Notes: generated from the letters alone by a model not told the origin. 64,000 nt of DNA from Prostheceraeus crozeri (GCA_907163375.1 CAJQUW010001737.1:124001-188000); one strand, 5' to 3'. Counted from the stretch's first letter, positions 62,001 to 64,000 are shown. Made by a program: numbers and translations.

Positions 62001-64000
62001 GTGTTTTCTTTGGAAAAATATACGTTCTGATATTCTGATATTCTAATCAACTGTCTATGGTGTTGAAGCGCAGAAGTCGATAATCAACTCTCCATGGTGT
62101 TGAAGCGCAGAAGACGATAATCAACTCTCTATCGTGTTGAAGCGCAGAAGACGATAATCAACTCTCTATCGTGTTGAAGCGCAGAAGTCGATAATCAACT
62201 CTCCATGGTGTTGAAGCGCAGAAGACGATAATCAACTCTCTATCGTGTTGAAGCGCAGAAGACGATAATCAACTCTCTATCGTGTTGAAGCGCAGAAGTC
62301 GATAATCAACTTTCTATCGTGTTGAAGCGCAGAAGTCGATAATCAACTTTCTATATCTTGTGAAAAACCACTCAAATTTTTTCGCATCAGCATAGAGTTT
62401 GGCCATCAACCATATTTTGTGCTGATTAGCACTGCTGAGATGCAAAATGAAATGCAACAACAAGTTCAAGAAATCTGATAAGTTGTAGATAGTTGACGAT
62501 TCAACGGCCACAACAGCACACTTAGATTATTCATTTTTTCATCAAATCGCTTGCTTTTCATCCTTCCTTCATTTAATTACTGATGAATGCACCCGCGTAC
62601 ACTAAAGCCTCTGTTATCATCAGTTTGTCAATGTGCTGTCTGAATTTGATATGTGTAGACTGCCATGCATGCAAGATAGACCAAACCAACTCAGCAGTAG
62701 CAATCGCCTTTGAGATATAAATATGCTTATTATGATGCAAATATGCAGGTTCCATAGAAACCGTTCAAACTTCAGTTATGTAAATTTATACGTCTGTTTG
62801 AGATGTTTTTTTGTATCTTTCTTCAGCCGAATCTCCCTCATTTCCTTCTTGTGAACGTCACCAACGGGGCAGGAGTTGGCATCTCCAATATTTCTGTTCC
62901 TCTAGTCTACGATCCTTCAATTCCAGTGGCTGGAGCAGTTCGGGCAGGCCCAAGTTTCATCAACGTCACGCGCTACCACGGCTTCACTCACAATCTAACC
63001 GGTGAGACATTTCAACTGAAACGTTTTATGGAATTTGCAGCATCTTCGAATCCACAGAATTGATGTGCAACTTCATCATACTACAAAATTAAAATTCATT
63101 AGTTGTTTTTCTGTTAACTGTGTTTCGAGTCAATATGACAACTGCACAGATAGCAGACGAATGTACATTTGCTTTACTGGCTAACTTACTGGCATGAAAT
63201 AGATGTTTGTGTGTCATTACTGCTTCTGATGCTGTCCTACACTTTTAATCACATTAATTCCAACTGCTACTCGTTCGGTTTTGTAGTACCGGCATGCAAT
63301 GGAGGTTTTGATGTGTTTTGTTTTTTAGCAGCCCTGCATTTTTCATCAGTTATTCCAAGCGCTACTCGCACGGGTTTGTAGTGCCGACATGCATTGGTGG
63401 TTTTGATAAGCTTTTATATGTTTGTTGTTTTTCATCACAGCATCCTTCCTTCACATGCCGAACCCGCATCTCCCTAACTGCCCCAGTCGATCAGCTGACG
63501 TCACCAACTGGTTGAAACTTCACACTCAGGGCCTGTGGAATCAGCAAGGACGCTTGTGGCCGATTCAATACGATTCTCGTCTCGTAGATATTCTGGAGTC
63601 GAATCGATTTGATCTCTATCTGGAACGAGACCCAAGAGATGAGCAAGTTCAAGCTGGTGCTATCTCTCATACAGCTGAGATTGAAGAAGGTGGCGAATAC
63701 AGTGTCGAATTGAAGGCATCTTCAAGTAAGGCGAAGGCAGGTAGAGGTAGAGGTGTCAGGTTTCAGTTCCATCTACGTTCCAGATGCGAAGGTAGCGACA
63801 GGCATGGTCTTGTGGGGAGGCCCGAATGGAGTTGTAGGAGACCACCAATGGAAATCCTCTTCTGATGTTCCCACTCCTCAACAGACACCTTTGACGACGG
63901 GTATGGAGACTTCAACGTTGGATAATGACACCTACACCGGAGATTTGGCTGAAAGAAATCTTTTGTTCTCTGCATGTGGACTGCAAGTGCATTCGGGGCC
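673..64000 (+). CDS. Large host gene, multi-exon, secreted FN3-like repeat protein (partial at both ends)
   Basis: Twenty-one exons can be placed, all with AG before and GT after, and the reading phase matches across every junction; together they encode about 2,060 residues. Exon 1 has a Cys pattern like an Apple/PAN domain. The rest is a string of fibronectin-III-like units of roughly 100 residues, recognised by a V/I-D-x-S/T-P-P motif, often G-x-V-x-D-G after it, then W-x-x-F-x-D-P-x-S-G-I, a V-G strand, and a closing Y-x-x-V-R-A-x-N-x-x-G strand. About twelve 'PP' motifs and about thirteen 'SGI'-type positions are visible. Sequons such as NWT, NAS, NTS, NHS, NLT, NAT, NFT and NIS are frequent and there is no hydrophobic membrane span, so an extracellular location is inferred. 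The start, signal peptide and C-terminus lie outside the window. Introns range from 57 bp to 10 kb; the long ones hold mobile elements. I do not recognise an orthologue. Confidence 0.85.
1028..2304 (+). other. Intron 1
   Basis: Non-coding. Contains three spaced copies of a 'gtgccgattcgaatagg' motif (1057-1195) and a block at about 1820-1945 with GTTCACAC/GTGTGAAC inverted motifs that may be a small MITE remnant. No open frame looks conserved. Confidence 0.5.
1055..1195 (+). repeat. Short tandem-like repeat, about three copies of a 23-bp motif
   Basis: The motif gtgccgattcgaataggg recurs near 1057, 1131 (partly) and 1177 with one or two changes, separated by unrelated AT-rich spacers. Origin unknown; likely remains of a dispersed repeat. 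Confidence 0.45.
2305..2591 (+). CDS. Host gene exon 2: FN3-like unit
   Basis: Acceptor CCTCAG before 2305, donor GTGAGT at 2592. The exon begins with the unit-start motif VDLSPPAPGPIV and carries six Cys in the middle. It ends in phase 1 (A), and the split codon joins exon 3 to read L-T-S-N-W-D-G-F, restoring the repeat's Trp strand across a 6.6-kb intron. Downstream open sequence to about 2761 is intron read-through. Confidence 0.85.
3103..3236. repeat. Imperfect palindromic repeat unit A
   Basis: A left arm with cactgatat, then gaaagtctgagtcat, is mirrored by a right arm with cctttccaag and gactgatatctgtg. The same structure repeats at 3353-3457, and a left half-unit lies at 8584-8650. 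Probably an inverted-repeat MITE or the ends of a larger element. Confidence 0.55.
3353..3457. repeat. Imperfect palindromic repeat unit B
   Basis: Left arm cactgatatcaagctttac then gaaagtccgagtcatag; right arm ctatgaacgaggactttc then gtgtaaagactgatatctg. The arms pair over most of about 50 bp around a short centre near atttaatgtat. It is a close relative of unit A. Confidence 0.6.
3874..5089 (-). mobile_element. Crypton-type tyrosine recombinase element (DUF3504-like), broken
   Basis: Reading leftward from 5089 there is a core-binding-like N-domain (about 105 residues), then a catalytic domain. The catalytic part has the Arg motif GLRAATEHKALRFG, an SHRP segment, an S-x-x-W-Y-x-x-Q-P-L-G segment, and near the end N-T-S-L-R-R-T-A-K-T-R-L followed by R-I-G-H and a Y in DEVYV, i.e. 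the R...H-x-x-R...H...Y set of tyrosine recombinases. This order is that of Cryptons and of their domesticated host relatives (ZMYM2, QRICH1, KCTD1 families). The frame is interrupted by one in-frame TAA (4769-4771) and one frame change near 4140-4175, so this copy is dead. The C-terminal tail NNCTFSGCNF resembles tails seen in this group. No terminal inverted repeats are expected for Cryptons. Confidence 0.75.
5589..6682 (+). pseudogene. PIF/Harbinger DDE transposase (one frameshift)
   Basis: Cuts and joins the element's ends. The N-terminal part includes the helix-turn-helix-like region T-P-I-Q-Q-I-C-I-A-F-R-F-Y-A-T-G and D-Q-A-T-V-S-R-V. The first catalytic Asp is in GCIDCTHVQI, the second in the WPGSVRDNRIF segment (with the preceding FTDVVTAW readable in the other frame), and the Glu in SSIERSFGQLKKRF. 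The frame changes once around 6138-6188, where a 1-base loss would explain the switch, so the gene is a pseudogene. Total length of about 360 residues fits the family. Confidence 0.85.
6880..7626 (-). mobile_element. LINE (CR1/L2-like) 3' end inserted in the Harbinger
   Basis: Read on the minus strand, 7622-7344 encodes the end of a reverse-transcriptase protein: HSRLDYCSTILYGIP, LNATCRLVRNI, LEWLPIRDRINFR and FKCLHGLAPPYL, the standard C-terminal run of CR1/L2-type LINEs. A shifted frame continues with S-S-S-N-L-M-L-P and W-N-S-L-P-S-S-L-K. The fragment is strongly 5'-truncated and abuts the Myb gene at about 7626. A GA-rich simple repeat (about 7088-7124) lies in its 3' region. Confidence 0.75.
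7066..7124 (+). repeat. CA/GA-rich simple repeat
   Basis: acacacacacatagacagagaaagggagagagagag followed by an A run; microsatellite at the 3' side of the LINE tail. Confidence 0.7.
7628..8341 (-). CDS. Harbinger Myb/SANT-like DNA-binding partner protein
   Basis: An intact 237-residue frame. Residues about 25-100 form a Myb/SANT-like trihelix: F-L-N-L-I-E-E-N-K-C-I-I, then S-K-K-K-E-W-E-R-I-K-E-R-L, then L-T-A-Q-Q-L-Q-I-K-W-N-N-I-Q-N-R-A-K. A low-complexity Ser/Pro/Glu linker and a C-terminal coiled coil (E-L-Y-R-D-V-L-L-L-K-K-E-K-L-T-L-D-I) follow. PIF/Harbinger elements encode such a protein to bring the transposase to the nucleus and element ends. It is convergent with the transposase. The LINE tail sits directly at its 3' end, so the natural C-terminus may have been altered. 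Confidence 0.75.
   Translation of the reverse strand: MALVKTRDTALLLQLFDSRCVTMNAYVEAAFLNLIEENKCIITSKVNTREMRESKKKEWERIKERLFIEAGVDLTAQQLQIKWNNIQNRAKERIRDARRTGGGPPMNSPVNKGNDSPCLRILGERNPKITRVPGAFSNTSPLPSDSYLSLLGDSDEEVEQDENKSPEASASMSPSKPTSFTKTSQRRHAAEDIDELYRDVLLLKKEKLTLDIAALRKKSASFVDKENQTDWRLLERF
8584..8650 (+). repeat. Half copy of the palindromic repeat unit
   Basis: cactgatattttacttgac, then gaaagtccgagtcatac and tgtacgagtcccc, matching the left arms at 3103 and 3353. The right arm is missing. Confidence 0.55.
9216..9585 (+). CDS. Host gene exon 3: FN3-like unit
   Basis: Acceptor TTTTCAG before 9216, donor GTAAG at 9586. Encodes S-N-W-D-G-F-H-D-N-E-T-G-L-L-G-I, an SGI-type strand, then YYITVRAHNAVEMGG as the closing strand, and the next unit's start IDRSPPLIHSI. 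Ends in phase 2; the split codon with exon 4 gives S-D-P-H-S-G-I-R. Confidence 0.88.
9822..10161 (-). repeat. Copia 3' LTR
   Basis: 340 bp, starts TGTTAACATTCTG on the minus strand and is about 99% identical to the other LTR. Confidence 0.93.
10162..10173 (-). other. Copia polypurine tract
   Basis: On the minus strand, CAAAGGGGCG lies directly before the 3' LTR, the expected place and composition for the plus-strand primer of reverse transcription. Confidence 0.8.
10174..14027 (-). pseudogene. Copia gag-pol coding region
   Basis: Recognisable parts in family order: UBN2-type gag, two CCHC knuckles (C-H-A-C-G-K-K-G-H and C-T-F-C-G-S-K-G-H), protease, GAG_pre-integrase (HTIFGHLNYDDLLKM), integrase core (VYTDVCGP, HSDNGGEY, APYTPSQNGKSERLWR), reverse transcriptase (MDVKSAYLHAPI, SLYGLKQSGRNWNQ, VLIWVDDIILASS) and RNase H (YSDSDWGSASDDRRSTSGY, STCEAEYLAL). 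The region is broken in about two places. Confidence 0.9.
14028..14043 (-). other. Copia primer-binding site (initiator tRNA-Met half)
   Basis: The + strand reads tgctgggcccataacc, which is the anticodon-arm sequence of animal initiator tRNA-Met; the element strand is therefore complementary to it. It directly abuts the 5' LTR. Drosophila copia is known to prime from this internal tRNA half rather than the 3' end. Confidence 0.85.
14044..14383 (-). repeat. Copia 5' LTR
   Basis: 340 bp, direct repeat of 9822-10161, followed on the + strand by the target duplication catta. Confidence 0.93.
16293..16338 (-). ncRNA. Hammerhead-ribozyme-like motif of the Penelope-like element
   Basis: Minus strand reads TGTTCA, core CTGACGA, a stem II of GGTACG/CGTATT around loop TTTCA, core GAA, the short palindromic stem III ACATGT, cleavage-site A, then TGACA closing stem I with one bulge. 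Position 7 of the core is the variable one, so CTGACGA is allowed. Penelope-like elements are known to carry such short-stem-III hammerheads. One unpaired T precedes stem II and there are wobbles, so activity is less certain than for the motif at 53090. Confidence 0.6.
17451..17529. repeat. Near-perfect palindrome at the Penelope 5' junction
   Basis: Arms taattctttcaaagtatctt... and its reverse complement are about 36 bp each with a centre of a few bases (ttcgaa). It is an inverted duplication of the element's own RT sequence. Confidence 0.85.
18700..18794 (+). CDS. Host gene exon 4
   Basis: Acceptor ATTCCAG, donor GTGAGA at 18795. Reads S-D-P-H-S-G-I-R-E-F-D-L-A-L-G, the SGI strand of a repeat. 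A nearer AG (18684-18685) would give an immediate stop in phase, so 18700 is chosen. The following intron is only 57 bp. Confidence 0.85.
18852..19090 (+). CDS. Host gene exon 5: FN3-like unit end and next unit start
   Basis: Acceptor CTTTAG, donor GTGAGA at 19091. Encodes LWIHLRAVNNVRESAG, then the unit-start motif VDTSPPLPGHVYDG. Ends in phase 0 and continues into exon 6. Confidence 0.88.
19091..19572 (+). other. Intron 5
   Basis: 482 bp, AT-rich, pyrimidine-rich end TCTGATTTTCAG. Nothing else seen. Confidence 0.7.
19573..19819 (+). CDS. Host gene exon 6
   Basis: No ATG in this frame but open throughout: I-C-V-N-W-F-G-F-N-D-P-Q-S-G-I-S-S-Y-N-W-T, two sequons (NWT, NAS), then GQRYINTITAVNGG. 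Donor GTAAGT at 19820, phase 1; the junction with exon 7 gives D-G-I-T-V-D-L-T. Confidence 0.87.
20034..20130 (+). repeat. Tandem repeat, about four copies of a 24-bp unit
   Basis: The unit gcatccttgcagcaaacc plus ttcgat repeats four times with few changes. The length is a multiple of three, which keeps one frame open by chance. Confidence 0.85.
20546..20920 (+). mobile_element. tRNA-derived SINE
   Basis: The head has an A-box-like gtgacacagtggttaagtg and a B-box-like ggtcgagccc about 45 bp later, the internal RNA polymerase III promoter spacing of tRNA-derived SINEs. The body continues with a repetitive 'cggcttatgg' segment. A related 5' head fragment occurs at 46255-46292. The exact 3' end is uncertain. 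Confidence 0.6.
21714..21891 (+). CDS. Host gene exon 7
   Basis: Acceptor CTTTCAG, donor GTGAGA at 21892. Encodes the unit start TVDLTSPVTGHVIDG and W-R-D-F-H-D-P-E-S-G-I-I-E-Q. Ends in phase 2, joined to exon 8 across a 10-kb intron as K-K-I-R-Q-K. Confidence 0.88.
22335..22515 (+). repeat. Diverged tandem repeat, about three copies of 75-80 bp
   Basis: The motif gacgtatttcttactcgt, then gaatgatg..ttttccaac and a T-rich spacer, recurs with changes three times. Confidence 0.6.
22541..22674. repeat. Long inverted repeat, 57-bp arms, 20-bp spacer
   Basis: Left arm 22541-22597 and right arm 22618-22674 are near-perfect reverse complements (ttcaatgaaacttaattcag at one end, ctgaattaagtttcattgaa at the other). 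Likely a MITE or foldback remnant. Confidence 0.85.
22870..23202 (+). other. Unrecognised 110-codon open frame
   Basis: Starts M-Q-F-L-S-D-E-I-K-K and is mixed alpha-helical in composition (KVLARVNHLPSKTFEKFFGI, HRVMTILVKHQCYTDF). No domain recognised and no splice context with the host gene. It may be a relic of a mobile element or chance. Confidence 0.25.
24090..24245 (+). repeat. Dispersed repeat copy
   Basis: Matches about 278-431 on the same strand over some 150 bp, for example ggttcacatgagcaatcaat here and ggatcacatgagtaatcaat there, and the shared end catgattgacacttgatt. Confidence 0.7.
24970..25037 (-). repeat. BEL/Pao 3' LTR segment (shared part)
   Basis: 68 bp nearly identical to 31500-31567. 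A purine-rich GGTGGGAG lies just before it on the minus strand, the position of a polypurine tract. Confidence 0.65.
25603..31155 (-). pseudogene. BEL/Pao gag-pol coding region
   Basis: Carries every BEL/Pao part from gag to the DUF5641 tail, spread over several frames. No envelope-like gene was seen between the integrase end and the 3' LTR segment (25038-25600 holds nothing recognisable). Confidence 0.85.
31500..31567 (-). repeat. BEL/Pao 5' LTR segment (shared part)
   Basis: Begins TGTGACGGTATATTTGC on the minus strand; one difference from the 3' copy over 68 bp. Confidence 0.65.
31966..32366 (+). CDS. Host gene exon 8
   Basis: Acceptor TTTCAG, donor GTGAGT at 32367. Contains RTTLEVTNGADKKAS (closing strand), VDLTPPIQEFLYDG (unit start) and W-K-Y-N-D-I-E-S-G-I-S (SGI strand). 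A His-rich patch (G-H-H-L-H-L-H-H-Q-D) is unusual for the repeats. Phase 1 end joins exon 9. Confidence 0.88.
32391..32475 (+). repeat. Degenerate 20-bp tandem repeat in intron 8
   Basis: 'ataatccgaac' plus a T-rich part recurs three or four times within the 195-bp intron. Confidence 0.5.
32562..33535 (+). CDS. Host gene exon 9 (largest exon, two-plus units)
   Basis: 974 bp, acceptor TTTCCAG, donor GTAAG at 33536. Contains HYIARVLVVNAAGG, VDPTPPRWSWLL, W-A-A-V-D-P-E-S-G-I-Y-E-F-R-Y-T-V-G, then a second unit with the degenerate HGLVHYEWFVGTYPEGHDV, YFCTVRVITNADP and a third start IDDKPPIVNIID. Being uninterrupted, it gives the clearest view of the repeat: PP motif to PP motif is about 240 residues for two units. 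Sequon NHS. Phase 0 end. Confidence 0.92.
33536..35298 (+). other. Intron 9 (1.8 kb)
   Basis: Contains a long inverted-repeat element at about 34148-34873. The parts 33536-34140 and 34880-35298 show nothing supported apart from the pyrimidine-rich acceptor tract. Confidence 0.65.
34148..34873. mobile_element. Foldback/MITE-like element with very long imperfect inverted repeats
   Basis: Left segment 34148-34275 (gtccggcagacagaacgagt ... cttcttgtcagacatga) pairs with 34732-34873 in reverse, and inner blocks (gagtctagagccgtaatttt at 34383, its mirror near 34625) pair as well. Arms are about 300 bp with small gaps. No coding content. Confidence 0.65.
35299..35631 (+). CDS. Host gene exon 10
   Basis: Acceptor TTTCCAG, donor GTAAG at 35632; 111 codons, phase 0 at both ends. 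Contains ALLAVWNHSSAGGIP (Trp strand, sequon NHS), PYALSIVTENAVGLQ (closing strand) and MDRSPPVSGQLLCP (unit start). Confidence 0.88.
35632..37569 (+). other. Intron 10 (1.9 kb)
   Basis: AT-rich; a loopless imperfect palindrome lies at 36338-36423. No coding or RNA gene seen. Confidence 0.65.
36338..36423. repeat. Loopless imperfect palindrome, 43-bp arms
   Basis: attctatgaagccag ... aatccgagg is followed directly by cctcggatt ... ctggattcatagaat. Outer and inner parts pair well and the middle is diverged. Confidence 0.7.
37570..37723 (+). CDS. Host gene exon 11
   Basis: Of two possible acceptors, AG at 37568-37569 gives C-F-T-C-H-W-K-N-I-F-D-A-E-S-G-V-T and FRVGSEEGSDDI, clearly repeat-like, whereas the later AG gives an unrelated frame. 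Donor GTGAGT at 37724; the next intron is 63 bp. Confidence 0.85.
37787..38084 (+). CDS. Host gene exon 12
   Basis: Acceptor CTATAG, donor GTGAGG at 38085. Contains FYFAAVRAISGAGESS, VDETPPTSAVVVE and W-S-A-F-T-D-P-E-S-G-I-E-R, with extra Cys (S-C-H-T-Q-E-A-C). Next intron 57 bp. Confidence 0.88.
38142..38411 (+). CDS. Host gene exon 13
   Basis: Acceptor TCCTCAG, donor GTGAGA at 38412. Continues the previous strand as R-I-E-I-A-L-G-S-R-P-G-G and ends a unit with VFVTLIAYNGAGM. Phase 2 end; junction to exon 14 makes D-W-D-I-Q-T-D. Confidence 0.88.
38909..39624 (+). mobile_element. Merlin DNA transposon, internally deleted
   Basis: 716 bp with terminal inverted repeats of about 170 bp (38909-39079 and 39456-39624; ends GGTACTTGTAGGTTTTATCC). 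Perfect 8-bp target duplication atattttg at 38901-38908 and 39625-39632, as expected for Merlin. It encodes only the C-terminal half of an IS1595/ISXO2-like transposase. Confidence 0.9.
39083..39406 (+). pseudogene. Merlin (ISXO2-like) transposase C-terminal half
   Basis: Contains the second catalytic Asp region (V-L-S-D-E-W-G-A-Y), then HSINFVDPHNGAHTQNVERMWRAAK, where Asn/His-rich H-T-Q-N-V-E holds the last catalytic position, and K-K-H-F-G-T-H-R-G-M-L-D-S-Y-L-C-E-F-M-W-R. The N-terminal zinc ribbon and first Asp are missing because of internal deletion, so the element could move only with transposase supplied elsewhere. Confidence 0.85.
40175..42035 (+). mobile_element. mariner-type DNA transposon
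   Basis: About 1.86 kb. Inverted ends of about 32 bp (GGTCATCACATAAAAAA and TGCGTTTTT in both), with TA on each side (40173-40174, 42036-42037). The transposase lies in the right half; about 650 bp of non-coding DNA precede it, making the element longer than the usual 1.3 kb. Confidence 0.88.
40842..41903 (+). pseudogene. mariner DD34D transposase, one in-frame stop
   Basis: About 350 residues in one frame, with a single TGA at 41184-41186 in the linker between the DNA-binding and catalytic domains. The N-part has a helix-turn-helix (I-S-V-R-R-V-Q-Q-V, G-R-P) and a second one (I-T-C-Y-E-L-A-D-K-L-D-T-N-H). The linker W-V-P-H-N-L-S-E-A-N-K is followed by the catalytic set: V-V-A-D-E-K-W, M-H-D-N-A-R-P-H, and Y-S-P-D-L-N-I-C-D, with 34 residues between the second and third Asp. 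Apart from the stop, all hallmarks are intact, so it died fairly recently. The start is taken at the ATG at 40842. Confidence 0.9.
44682..45262 (+). mobile_element. Inverted-repeat element enclosing a Penelope-like GIY-YIG tail
   Basis: Arms 44682-44776 and 45168-45262 are about 95 bp, near-perfect reverse complements (aacatacaacaagtggtgga on the left, its mirror on the right). Inside, 44773-45012 encodes F-K-V-F-K-D-L-K-A-N-F-Q-L-A-V-A-E-S-V-A-I-R-Q-H-S-P-H-L, resembling the end of a Penelope-like GIY-YIG domain. The combination is unusual; the tail call is by pattern only. Confidence 0.6.
45771..45904 (+). CDS. Host gene exon 14
   Basis: Acceptor TTCTACAG, donor GTAAGT at 45905. Reads I-G-A-W-W-D-F-S-G-E-P-C-P-A-Q-D-F-E-W-K-I-E and L-Q-N-F-T-N-V-G, a degenerate Trp/SGI region with a sequon (NFT). 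Phases match on both sides. Confidence 0.82.
45905..48162 (+). other. Intron 14 (2.3 kb)
   Basis: Contains a SINE head fragment (46255-46292), an AT-rich low-complexity block (46370-46530) and otherwise nothing supported. Confidence 0.65.
46255..46292 (+). mobile_element. SINE 5' head fragment
   Basis: ggcatgtagcacagtggtta matches the Pol III A-box (TAGCACAGTGG) and the head of the SINE at 20546; no B-box follows. Confidence 0.4.
48163..48420 (+). CDS. Host gene exon 15
   Basis: Acceptor CTCTCAG, donor GTGAGT at 48421. Contains EFYFIVVRARNLLGDP (closing strand), a degenerate start LEPILPGFVFDGTIPGVD in which the PP motif has become I-L-P, and A-N-W-E-G-F-G-N-N-A. Confidence 0.87.
48421..49825 (+). 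other. Intron 15 (1.4 kb)
   Basis: AT-rich. A short inverted pair (acgccgaatt / aattcggcgt) lies at about 49181-49227. Nothing else supported. Confidence 0.6.
49826..50092 (+). CDS. Host gene exon 16
   Basis: Acceptor CTTCCTAG, donor GTAAGT at 50093. Encodes V-D-Y-Y-E-I-G-F-G-S-D-R-R (SGI-type strand), N-T-S sequon, and V-Y-Y-A-T-V-R-A-H-S-R-G-F-S. Phase 1 end. Confidence 0.87.
51179..51685 (+). CDS. Nested single-exon gene: small secreted Cys-rich protein
   Basis: A 168-residue frame inside intron 16, same strand as the host gene. Residues 3-21 are hydrophobic (LTIVAAFFYIVSVALMI) and read as a signal peptide or anchor; residues 24-48 are a Ser/Thr/Pro-rich, likely O-glycosylated stretch with a short internal repeat (S-V-T-P-S). 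The mature part has eight Cys at about 71, 82, 86, 92, 94, 139, 156 and 161, an even number that fits disulphides, and sequons NTS and NFT. AATAAA signals lie at about 52349 and 52392. No family is recognised. The Cys pattern and low-complexity linker argue for a real gene; absence of introns suggests a retrocopy or a compact secreted-effector gene. Confidence 0.6.
   Translation: MSVLTIVAAFFYIVSVALMIGYGNTSVTPSSTSMGPSDSVTPSTTTAPRISLITVMKAVGNFTKAREFSACSKLNSVTYKVCMNTCKNAQLCRCNAYYSAIKKTHNDIIFYKQLQGAVSALPQTKMNQLNKNYLKNVLCSRQNTMNHFFKLYQKECLYHACNQAAQQK
52349..52354 (+). promoter_or_regulatory. Possible polyadenylation signal of the nested gene
   Basis: AATAAA about 660 bases after the stop of the nested gene; another lies near 52392. 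Confidence 0.35.
52994..53050 (+). repeat. (TA)n microsatellite
   Basis: About 28 uninterrupted TA units; a shorter TA run follows at about 53241-53258 on the other side of the ribozyme palindrome. Confidence 0.95.
53064..53206. repeat. Inverted repeat around the hammerhead ribozyme
   Basis: The left arm (tttatcaaatctcaacagat ... gagacatgtttcg, 53064-53106) and right arm (cgaaacatgtctcgtggtgg ... gagatttgataaa, 53160-53203) are reverse complements over about 44 bp. The centre holds the ribozyme core (left) and a pyrimidine-rich spacer. Confidence 0.9.
53090..53131 (-). ncRNA. Hammerhead ribozyme, complete consensus
   Basis: Minus strand reads in order: stem I CCACGA, core CTGATGA, stem II GGCC-loop CAACA-GGCC, core GAA, short stem III ACATGT, cleavage-site C, stem I partner TCGTGG. 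Stem I and stem II pair perfectly and every invariant core base is present. A very short self-complementary stem III is the form found in Penelope-like elements and retrozymes, which usually cleave best as dimers. It lies in an intron, antisense to the host gene. Cleavage is predicted, not shown. Confidence 0.85.
54870..55415 (-). mobile_element. Degraded LINE 3' region
   Basis: Minus-strand translation in pieces gives L-S-W-N-D-Q-I-S-D-I-L-K-R-A-S-K-R, then L-D-R-F-Q-K-R-A-H-Q-L-M-C-G, then I-K-V-F-N-T-C-E-R-N-P-S-Y-L-L-H-K-M-V-P, the C-terminal run of CR1-like LINE proteins. Many stops and a deletion; ancient. Confidence 0.6.
55804..56426. mobile_element. Merlin-type MITE
   Basis: 623 bp, inverted ends of about 190 bp (55804-55995, 56231-56426), starting GGTACTTATGGGTTATCTCC, close to the ends of the Merlin at 38909 (GGTACTTGTAGGTTTTATCC). 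Perfect 8-bp target duplication ctcttttt at 55796-55803 and 56427-56434. The 235-bp centre has no coding content. Confidence 0.85.
58068..58222 (+). CDS. Host gene exon 17
   Basis: Acceptor ATTTCAG, donor GTAAGT at 58223. Reads S-K-L-N-V-R-L-F-H-P-S-A-T-D-L-K-V-T-W-K-S-F-E-S-D-G and L-A-G-L-L-P-A-E-N-L-T-F; Trp strand plus a sequon (NLT). Phase 0 end. Confidence 0.85.
58223..59622 (+). other. Intron 17 (1.4 kb)
   Basis: No repeat or gene recognised; ends in CTGGTTTCAG. Confidence 0.6.
59623..59853 (+). CDS. Host gene exon 18
   Basis: 77 codons, phase 0 both ends. Contains RYSVVVVGMDEAANCGMA (closing strand), sequons NLT and NAT, and the unit start TVDLTPPRQGRIRVGP. Donor GTGAGT at 59854. 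Confidence 0.88.
59854..60566 (+). other. Intron 18
   Basis: 713 bp, AT-rich, acceptor CTGTTTCAG. Nothing supported. Confidence 0.6.
60567..60809 (+). CDS. Host gene exon 19
   Basis: 81 codons, phase 0 both ends. Contains I-T-V-E-L-R-D-F-K-D-P-T-S-G-I-E-E-I-T (SGI strand) and sequons NIS and NES. Donor GTAATT at 60810. Confidence 0.87.
60865..60974 (+). repeat. Minisatellite, left part (about three diverged 37-bp units)
   Basis: Units of the form aatcaactctctatcgtgtt + gaagcgcagaagtcgat, more diverged than the right part at 62045. Confidence 0.8.
60975..62044 (+). mobile_element. LINE 3' end inserted in the minisatellite
   Basis: 61021-61431 encodes a LINE protein C-terminus with the zinc-knuckle-like R-I-C-C-L-C-N-D-R-T-V-E-T-V-F-H-F-I-C-E-C (C-x2-C ... 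H-x3-C). The remaining 600 bp are AT-rich 3' sequence. A small inverted pair (cgaggtccggaac at 61515 and its mirror at 61663) lies inside. The same minisatellite continues on both sides. Confidence 0.7.
62045..62352 (+). repeat. Minisatellite, right part (eight 37-bp units plus a partial)
   Basis: Unit aatcaactctctatcgtgtt + gaagcgcagaagacgat. Units 2-4 and 5-7 share the same order of variants (ccatgg-gac, tatcg-gac, tatcg-gtc), a 111-bp higher-order repeat. Confidence 0.93.
62827..63001 (+). CDS. Host gene exon 20
   Basis: Acceptor TTCTTCAG, donor GTGAGA at 63002. Contains F-L-L-V-N-V-T-N-G-A-G-V-G (closing strand, sequon NVT), a degenerate start Y-D-P-S-I-P-V-A-G-A-V-R-A-G-P, and sequons NIS, NVT, NLT. 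Phase 1 end. Confidence 0.87.
63002..63440 (+). other. Intron 20
   Basis: 439 bp; contains two diverged copies of a 'tactcgttcggttttgtagt' type motif about 100 bp apart (63269-63291, 63363-63384). Acceptor ATCACAG. Confidence 0.6.
63441..63725 (+). CDS. Host gene exon 21, first part
   Basis: Acceptor ATCACAG; G from exon 20 completes the first codon. Encodes N-C-P-S-R-S-A-D-V-T-N-W-L-K-L and Y-D-S-R-L-V-D-I-L-E-S-N-R-F-D-L-Y, then E-I-E-E-G-G-E-Y-S-V-E-L-K-A-S-S, unlike the FN3-like repeats, so a different C-terminal domain probably begins here. The frame runs to a stop at 63862 if unspliced, but the other frame after 63760 is clearly coding. Confidence 0.8.
63726..63759 (+). other. 34-bp micro-intron or frameshift in exon 21
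   Basis: Begins GTAAGG, ends GTCAG, and is made of 'gtagag'-like repeats. Removing it restores one frame (A|GT TTC AGT). It is far shorter than the shortest other introns here (57-63 bp). Confidence 0.4.
63760..64000 (+). CDS. Host gene exon 21, continuation to window end
   Basis: Open to the last base: S-S-I-Y-V-P-D-A-K-V-A-T-G-M-V-L-W-G-G-P-N-G-V-V-G, then a Ser/Thr/Pro stretch and L-D-N-D-T-Y-T-G-D-L-A-E-R-N-L-L-F. It is coding by composition and continues past the window. Confidence 0.75.

Larger units (their letters stand above)
60810..62826 (+). other. Intron 19 (2 kb)
   Basis: Minisatellite interrupted by a LINE tail, listed separately. 62360-62826 holds nothing recognised. Confidence 0.65.

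Noticed and set aside
62045-62352. CRISPR array
   Set aside because: Units are contiguous 37-bp repeats without spacers in an animal intron; it is a minisatellite.
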